A stretch of 64,000 bases of DNA from Methylococcus mesophilus (GTDB lineage Bacteria; Pseudomonadota; Gammaproteobacteria; Methylococcales; Methylococcaceae): positions 2,971,001-3,035,000 of the forward strand of contig NZ_CP110921.1 in assembly GCF_026247885.1 (NCBI RefSeq), read 5' to 3'. The position numbers and the translations under genes were made by a program. The notes beneath the pieces were generated by a model that was not told the DNA's origin, did no database searches, and saw only the letters and a list, made by a program, of their open reading frames with translations. This document shows, in pieces, positions 59,255-64,000 of the stretch; position 1 is the first letter of the stretch, and every line of letters starts with the position of its first letter.

Positions 59255-61804
59255 TCAAAACAAGGATTCCATCGGCTTCGGCGTCTCCGCCGGCCGCACG
59301 GCCTGAGGAGGGGACGGAGCTTCATCCACTTCTTCATCTTCCGGTGGGGCCGATTCCGGTGCCGTCCCGTCTGAGGCATCGGTCCGGGATTCAGTCGACG
59401 CTGCTTCGGGCTCTTCGATTGTGGCTTCGAAGTTGGGTTGCGGTGTCGGCCGTGGCACCATGTCCACGATGCCGCCGGCGATGCTGGCGGGCAGCCTGTT
59501 ACCCGTCGCGGGGTCGATCCGTGCGGCCATGATCCCGGCAGGTTGAGGAAATTTGCGCTCGGGAACGTCGCGCAGCATTTCCTTCATGAACTCCGTCCAG
59601 ATGGGCAGTGCTGTCTGCCCGCCGGTTTCTTTGTCGCCAAGCGTCTTGTACGAATCGAATCCGACCCAGGCTATCGTCACGATGCCTGGCACGTAGCCGT
59701 TGAACCAGGCGTCGCGATATTGATTGGTGGTGCCGGTTTTGCCCGCCAAGTCGCTCCGGCCGAGCTCGAGGGCCTTAGTTGCAGTGCCTCGGCGAACCAC
59801 ATCCTGCAGCATGGAGTGCATCATGTAATGCACTTCTTCCGAGATCACCCGCTTCGCCGTGGATTTGCCGTCGGCGCAGTCCAGGCAGGCGATGGCTGGT
59901 GTGGCCTGATACAGCAGCCGGCCGTTCTGGGTTTCGATGCGGCTGATGATGAACGGGTCGACCCGGTAGCCCCCGTTGGCGAAAACGGCATAGACCTGGG
60001 CCATCCGTAGCGGGGAGGCGGTGCCGGAACCCAGCGCGAGCGTGAACGACCGGGGCAGTTCGTCCGGCGCGAAGCCGAATTTCTCGGCGAGCTCGATCAC
60101 TTTAGGCAAGCCTACTGCGCGCAGGAGGCGGATGGACACCATATTGCGCGATTTGGCCAGGGCTTCCCTCAACGGGGTGGGGCCGGCATATTTCATCGAG
60201 TAGTTGTGCGGCCTCCAGATCCCGCCGGGCGAGGCGGGATCTGGGAAGGACACGGGGGAATCGTTGACCACGCTCGCAGGGGTGAAGCCTGAATCCAGGG
60301 CGGCGGAATACACCACGGGTTTGAAGCCTGAGCCGGGCTGGCGCTGGCCCTGGCTGGCGCGGTTGAACTTGCTGAGACGATAGTCGAATCCGCCTGCGAC
60401 GGCGATGATGGCGCCGCTATCGGCGTCCAACTCGACGAGCGCGCCCTGGACCTTGGGTATCTGGGTCAGCACCCAGCGGCCTTCGGCGTCCTTGCGGATC
60501 CGGATGACGTCGCCGGGTTTGAGCACTTCCTTGACCGATCTGGGCGGCGCTCCATGGGCGTCCACGCTGATGAACGGCTTGGCCCAGCGGATGGCGTCGT
60601 AGGACAGTTCGGGTTCGCCGTGGTTCGCCGTGTAGAGGCCCGCGGCCGTGTCGGTGGCGGTGAGCACCAGTGCCGGCACGGTGTCTCCGGCAGGACCCGC
60701 GTCTTCCAGCACTTGGTTCCATGCGGACTTGGCTTTGATCTGCTTGAGATCGATGTGGACCTTGGCCTTGCGGTAGCCATGCCGTTCGTCGTAGCTTCGC
60801 AGACCCGACTGCAGGGCCGATTCCGCTGCCTGCTGGGCATGGCTGTCGATGGTGGTGTATACCGCGTATCCGCTCTCGTAGGCATCTTCGCCATATTGCT
60901 GGTACATCTCTGCCCGCACCATCTCGGCGACGTAGGGGGCATCCAGCTCGATGGCGCGGGTGTGGATGCGGGCGGTGATCGGCTCGTTCAGGGCTTTCTG
61001 GTAGGCCTCGTCAGTTATGAAACGCAGCTTGCGCATTCGGCGCAGCACGTAGTTGCGCCGAATCTGCGCCCGCTCGGGATTGGCGACGGGGTTGAAGGCG
61101 GACGGCGCCTTGGGAAGGCCGGCTATCATAGCCATCTCGCCGAGGGCCAGTTCACCCACGTGTTTGCCGTAGTACACCTGGGCCGCCGCCTCGATGCCGT
61201 AGGCATGCTGGCCGAAATAGATCTTGTTCAGATAGAGTTCGAGAATCTGGTCTTTGGGCAGTTCGGAATCGATCCGGACCGCCAGCATGATTTCCTTGAC
61301 CTTGCGGAGAAAGGTCTTCTCGCTGCTCAGGAAGAAGTTGCGCGCGACCTGCATGGTGATCGTACTGCCGCCCTGGCGTTTTTCGCCAGTCCTGGCGAAG
61401 GTGAGCACGGCACGCAGGATGCCTTGGTAGTCTACGCCGACGTGGTCGTAGAAGCGGTCGTCTTCGGCGGCGATGAACGCGTGGGCCAGGTCCTGGGGCA
61501 CGTCGCCGATGGCGACCGGACTGCGCTTCTTCTCGCCGAACTGTGCTATCAGCTTGCCGTCCCGGCTATAAACCGACATCGGGATCTGATAGCGCACTTC
61601 CTTCAACACCGCGATGTCCGGCAGTTGCGGCTCGAGGTGGCGGTAGAGGCCGAACAGTCCCAGGCCGATGACCAGGGTGGCGACCAAAAGGACTTCGAAC
61701 GTCACCAGCCAGTAGCGGGGCCTTGTGGGCTTTCGGGATAAAATTGCCACAGTGTTGGTTTCGGCGATGGCAGCGGGGCCCGTCGGCGCACGGCGGGCCT
61801 TCAC
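59255..61804 (-). CDS. mrcA: Penicillin-binding protein 1A
   Basis: 849 aa from the first start codon (GTG 61804); GTG 61750 is the other candidate and gives a more usual N-terminus. Membrane anchor about residues 30-55 (WLVTFEVLLVATLVIGLGLF). Glycosyltransferase domain with AAEDDRFYDHVGVDYQGILRA (catalytic Glu) and GGSTITMQVARNFFL. The OB-like insert precedes the transpeptidase with SGFK (RQPGSGFKPVVYSAALD), SRN (LAKSRNMVSIRLL) and KTGTT (DLAGKTGTTNQYRD). It polymerises and crosslinks peptidoglycan. Divergent from pilM, the classical order. Confidence 0.96.
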   Translation of the reverse strand: MKARRAPTGPAAIAETNTVAILSRKPTRPRYWLVTFEVLLVATLVIGLGLFGLYRHLEPQLPDIAVLKEVRYQIPMSVYSRDGKLIAQFGEKKRSPVAIGDVPQDLAHAFIAAEDDRFYDHVGVDYQGILRAVLTFARTGEKRQGGSTITMQVARNFFLSSEKTFLRKVKEIMLAVRIDSELPKDQILELYLNKIYFGQHAYGIEAAAQVYYGKHVGELALGEMAMIAGLPKAPSAFNPVANPERAQIRRNYVLRRMRKLRFITDEAYQKALNEPITARIHTRAIELDAPYVAEMVRAEMYQQYGEDAYESGYAVYTTIDSHAQQAAESALQSGLRSYDERHGYRKAKVHIDLKQIKAKSAWNQVLEDAGPAGDTVPALVLTATDTAAGLYTANHGEPELSYDAIRWAKPFISVDAHGAPPRSVKEVLKPGDVIRIRKDAEGRWVLTQIPKVQGALVELDADSGAIIAVAGGFDYRLSKFNRASQGQRQPGSGFKPVVYSAALDSGFTPASVVNDSPVSFPDPASPGGIWRPHNYSMKYAGPTPLREALAKSRNMVSIRLLRAVGLPKVIELAEKFGFAPDELPRSFTLALGSGTASPLRMAQVYAVFANGGYRVDPFIISRIETQNGRLLYQATPAIACLDCADGKSTAKRVISEEVHYMMHSMLQDVVRRGTATKALELGRSDLAGKTGTTNQYRDAWFNGYVPGIVTIAWVGFDSYKTLGDKETGGQTALPIWTEFMKEMLRDVPERKFPQPAGIMAARIDPATGNRLPASIAGGIVDMVPRPTPQPNFEATIEEPEAASTESRTDASDGTAPESAPPEDEEVDEAPSPPQAVRPAETPKPMESLF

Positions 61805-62026
61805 CGGAGAGGATTTTGTATGAAGAACGGTTTTATATTAAGGTCTGCATCATACCCCAGTTGTCCCAAGGGAGCGAACCGCCCCGTCAGGCTGCTTCGG
61901 ACGATCGCCATGCTCTGTACTCCGGCAGGTGCCGTTTTTGGGTATTCTTGATTATCAACAGTAGTATTTTCCCGTAGCATGCCGCGGCTTTCTGAGCCCC
62001 GTTCAATTTTAGGGTGACTGTCAGAC

Positions 62027-63088
62027 ATGTGGGGCTTCGGAAGGAAGAAACCGCTCCTGCTGGGGATCGACATCAGCGCGGCGGCGGTCAAACTGCTCGA
62101 GTTGAGCAGAAAAGACGGCGGCTACCAGGTGGAAAGCTACGGCGTCGTGCCGTTGCCCCGGAACACGGTGGTCGACAATACGATCGCCGAGCCGGACAAC
62201 GTGTCGGCGGCGGTTCGGGCCGTGGTCAAACAGTCGGGGACCCCGCTCAGGCACGCGGTGGTCGCGGTGCCCGGCTCCGTAGTCATCACCAAGCACCTTA
62301 CCCTGCCCGCCAACCTGGAGGGCGACGAACTCGAGGCGCAGATCGAGCTGGAGGCGGACCAGTACATCCCTCATGCGAGGGAGGAGGTCAGCCTGGATTT
62401 CGAGGTGCTGGGAAAGAGCCTGAAGAATCCCGATCTGATGGACGTGCTGCTGGTGGCTACGCGCCGGGAAAACGTGGAAGACCGGGTTTCGGTACTGGAA
62501 AATGCGGGCCTCGGTGTCGAGATCGTCGACGTGGAGTCCTATGCCATCGAGCGCGCCTTCAAGCTGGTCAGGGACCAGCTTCCGCCGTCCATGCGCGACC
62601 GCGCGATAGCCGTGGCCGATGTGGGCGCCGTGGCCACCACGCTCAACGTCATTCACGGCGGTTCCATCATCTACACCCGCGAACAGGGTTTCGGCGGCAT
62701 GCAGTTGACCGACGAGATTCAGCGCCGTTACGGCCTGACCTACGAGGAGGCCGGTCTGGCGAAGAAGGAAGGGAGCCTTCCCGGCAACTATGCCGAGGAA
62801 GTGCTGGAGCCGTTCAAGCATGCCCTCGTGCAGCAGATCAGCCGCTCGTTTCAGTTTTATCTGTCGTCCACGGCGCAGTGCGGCTTCGATGCGGTGGTGC
62901 TGGCCGGAGGCTGTGCCATGATTCAGGAAATCGACCGTTATGTAGAGGCGGCGTTGCAGGTTCCAACCGTCGTTGCAAATCCCTTCCGTAACATGAGTTT
63001 TTCAGGGAGGGCGCGGCAGGAGCGCCTGAATTACGATTCCTCGGCCTTGATGCTGGCGTGCGGTCTGGCGTTGCGGAGCTTCGACTGA
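62027..63088 (+). CDS. pilM: Type IV pilus assembly protein PilM
   Basis: 353 aa. Actin/FtsA-like fold: GRKKPLLLGIDISAAAVKLLE (phosphate 1), AIAVADVGAVATTLNVIHGG (phosphate 2) and DAVVLAGGCAMIQEIDRYVE (adenosine). Cytoplasmic, it links the inner-membrane PilN/PilO to the assembly machinery. First gene of pilMNO; its stop overlaps the pilN start (TGATG). Confidence 0.96.
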   Translation: MWGFGRKKPLLLGIDISAAAVKLLELSRKDGGYQVESYGVVPLPRNTVVDNTIAEPDNVSAAVRAVVKQSGTPLRHAVVAVPGSVVITKHLTLPANLEGDELEAQIELEADQYIPHAREEVSLDFEVLGKSLKNPDLMDVLLVATRRENVEDRVSVLENAGLGVEIVDVESYAIERAFKLVRDQLPPSMRDRAIAVADVGAVATTLNVIHGGSIIYTREQGFGGMQLTDEIQRRYGLTYEEAGLAKKEGSLPGNYAEEVLEPFKHALVQQISRSFQFYLSSTAQCGFDAVVLAGGCAMIQEIDRYVEAALQVPTVVANPFRNMSFSGRARQERLNYDSSALMLACGLALRSFD

Positions 63089-63693
63089 TGGCGCGTATCA
63101 ACCTTCTGCCCTGGCGTGCTGCTCTCAGGCGCGAACGGCAAAAGGCGTTCGCCATCTGGACCGGGCTCGGTCTTGCCCTGACCGCGGCGATGCTGCTGCT
63201 GGTCCGAACGCAGATCGGCGCCGCCATCGACAGCCAGAGCCGGCGGAACCAGTATCTCGAAGGGGAAATCGGCGCGCTGGAGCGCCAGATCGCCGAAATC
63301 CGGGACTTGGAAACCAAGAAGAGCCGGCTCGTGGCCAAGATGGAAATCATCCAGCAATTGCAGTTGAGCCGGCCGGAAGAAGTGCATCTGTTCGACGAAA
63401 TCGCGCGGACGGTGCCGGAGGGGGTCCGCCTGCAGGATCTGACCCAGGAGGACCGCGCCGTTACGGTCAACGGCATGGCACAGTCCAACGCCCGGGTTTC
63501 CGCCTATATGCGCAACCTGGAAGGATCGGAGTGGCTGTACGAGCCGGTTCTGGAGGTCATTGAAAACAAGCAGGACGGACAGGCGAGGGGTAAGGAAAGG
63601 GACAGGGGCAGCCGGTTCACCCTGCGGATGAAACAGGGCCCCAAGACCCGGACTGGCGAAGACTCTCTGCCGGCGGACAATAAGGCGCCGTGA
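63088..63693 (+). CDS. pilN: Type IV pilus assembly protein PilN
   Basis: 201 aa from ATG 63088. The signature MARINLLPWRAALRRERQKA, which binds PilM, is followed by one membrane helix (IWTGLGLALTAAMLLLV) and a periplasmic coiled coil plus a small alpha/beta domain (ARTVPEGVRLQDLTQEDRAV). Overlaps pilO by four bases (GTGA). Confidence 0.95.
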   Translation: MARINLLPWRAALRRERQKAFAIWTGLGLALTAAMLLLVRTQIGAAIDSQSRRNQYLEGEIGALERQIAEIRDLETKKSRLVAKMEIIQQLQLSRPEEVHLFDEIARTVPEGVRLQDLTQEDRAVTVNGMAQSNARVSAYMRNLEGSEWLYEPVLEVIENKQDGQARGKERDRGSRFTLRMKQGPKTRTGEDSLPADNKAP

Positions 63694-64000
63694 ATCTCGC
63701 GAAGATCAATTGGGACCTCGAGTATGCCGGGTCCTGGCCGACACCGGTCAAGCTTGCCGTCATCGCTATGCTGAGCACTGTGCTTGCCGGCGTCTGGTAT
63801 TACCTCGACACCAGCGCCCAGTTGGCCGAACTGGATGCTCAGCAGCACCGGGAGCAGGAACTCAAGGAGACTTTCGAGATCAAGCAGAAAAAGGCGGTCA
63901 ATCTCGAAGAATACAAGCTGCAGCTTTCGGACATCGAGAAGACGTTCGGCGATCTCCTGCGGCAGCTTCCCGACCGCACCCAGGTACCCGATCTGCTGGT
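63690..64000 (+). CDS. pilO: Type IV pilus assembly protein PilO, 5' part (3' end outside window)
   Basis: GTG start at 63690 inside the pilN stop. Visible: cytoplasmic leader MNLAKINWDLEYAGSWPTPV, membrane helix (AVIAMLSTVLAGVWYYL) and the periplasmic coiled coil up to QLPDRTQVPDLLV, which in PilO precedes the C-terminal domain. Partner of PilN. Confidence 0.92.
   Translation, partial: MNLAKINWDLEYAGSWPTPVKLAVIAMLSTVLAGVWYYLDTSAQLAELDAQQHREQELKETFEIKQKKAVNLEEYKLQLSDIEKTFGDLLRQLPDRTQVPDLL

Overview
The window is GC-rich DNA from a gammaproteobacterial methanotroph, almost certainly Methylococcus (M. capsulatus or a close relative). The evidence is an orphan pmoC (particulate methane monooxygenase subunit C), a lanthanide-type methanol dehydrogenase xoxF with its partner xoxJ, a periplasmic SoxYZ-like carrier and metallohydrolase of the quinoprotein type, and a SBP56/methanethiol oxidase locus, all among ordinary gammaproteobacterial housekeeping genes (guaBA, lysS, prfB, hflKC, xthA, rpmE, mrcA, pilMNO). 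Species assignment is by recognition, not by a search.

Layout. 1-9.4 kb: the 3' end of modC and two or three poorly known genes (probably the edge of a molybdenum/nitrogen-fixation neighbourhood), a large DUF748 envelope protein, an exported isoaspartyl methyltransferase, an APC permease, a YajD-like HNH protein and slyX. 9.5-18.6 kb: a decayed type I restriction-modification island. hsdM and hsdS are intact. An AlbA_2 ATP-binding gene has an in-frame nonsense codon, a DUF1016 nuclease gene is cut short next to a PIN toxin/antitoxin pair, an extra hsdR 5' stub is present, and hsdR itself is frameshifted by an exact 26-bp tandem duplication inside a palindromic repeat. 18.6-25.9 kb: a compact integrated element next to tRNA-Ser(CGA), with a DUF4102-type tyrosine integrase, an AlpA-like regulator, a primase-type zinc-finger protein, a DUF927 helicase-like protein, small unknown genes, and three copies of an 86-bp GATAC-paired repeat. 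26-34.6 kb: mltF, tadA, guaA, guaB, a membrane protein and a YgiQ-type radical SAM protein. 34.8-43 kb: C1 and central metabolism, with orphan pmoC, glgX, the SoxYZ-like carrier and metallohydrolase, then xoxF and xoxJ. 43-51 kb: lysS, prfB (with its programmed frameshift), small periplasmic proteins and a second-type hflKC pair. 51.3-55.3 kb: a TetR regulator with matching palindromic operators on both sides, followed by a methanethiol-oxidase family protein and a single-chain SCO1-MauG fusion. 55.3-64 kb: DUF1835 protein, AmpG-like permease, xthA, rpmE, a hypothetical gene, mrcA and the start of the divergent pilMNO operon.

How they work together. XoxF oxidises methanol in the periplasm with XoxJ as its binding-protein-like partner. 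The SoxYZ/metallohydrolase pair, divergent from xoxF, belongs to the poorly understood quinoprotein relay genes. The TetR-mtoX-SCO/MauG cassette looks like a self-contained, inducible C1-sulfur (methanethiol) oxidation module. The restriction island looks caught in a modification-only state: the methylation genes are open and most destructive functions are broken. The break in hsdR would be reversed by losing one 26-bp unit.
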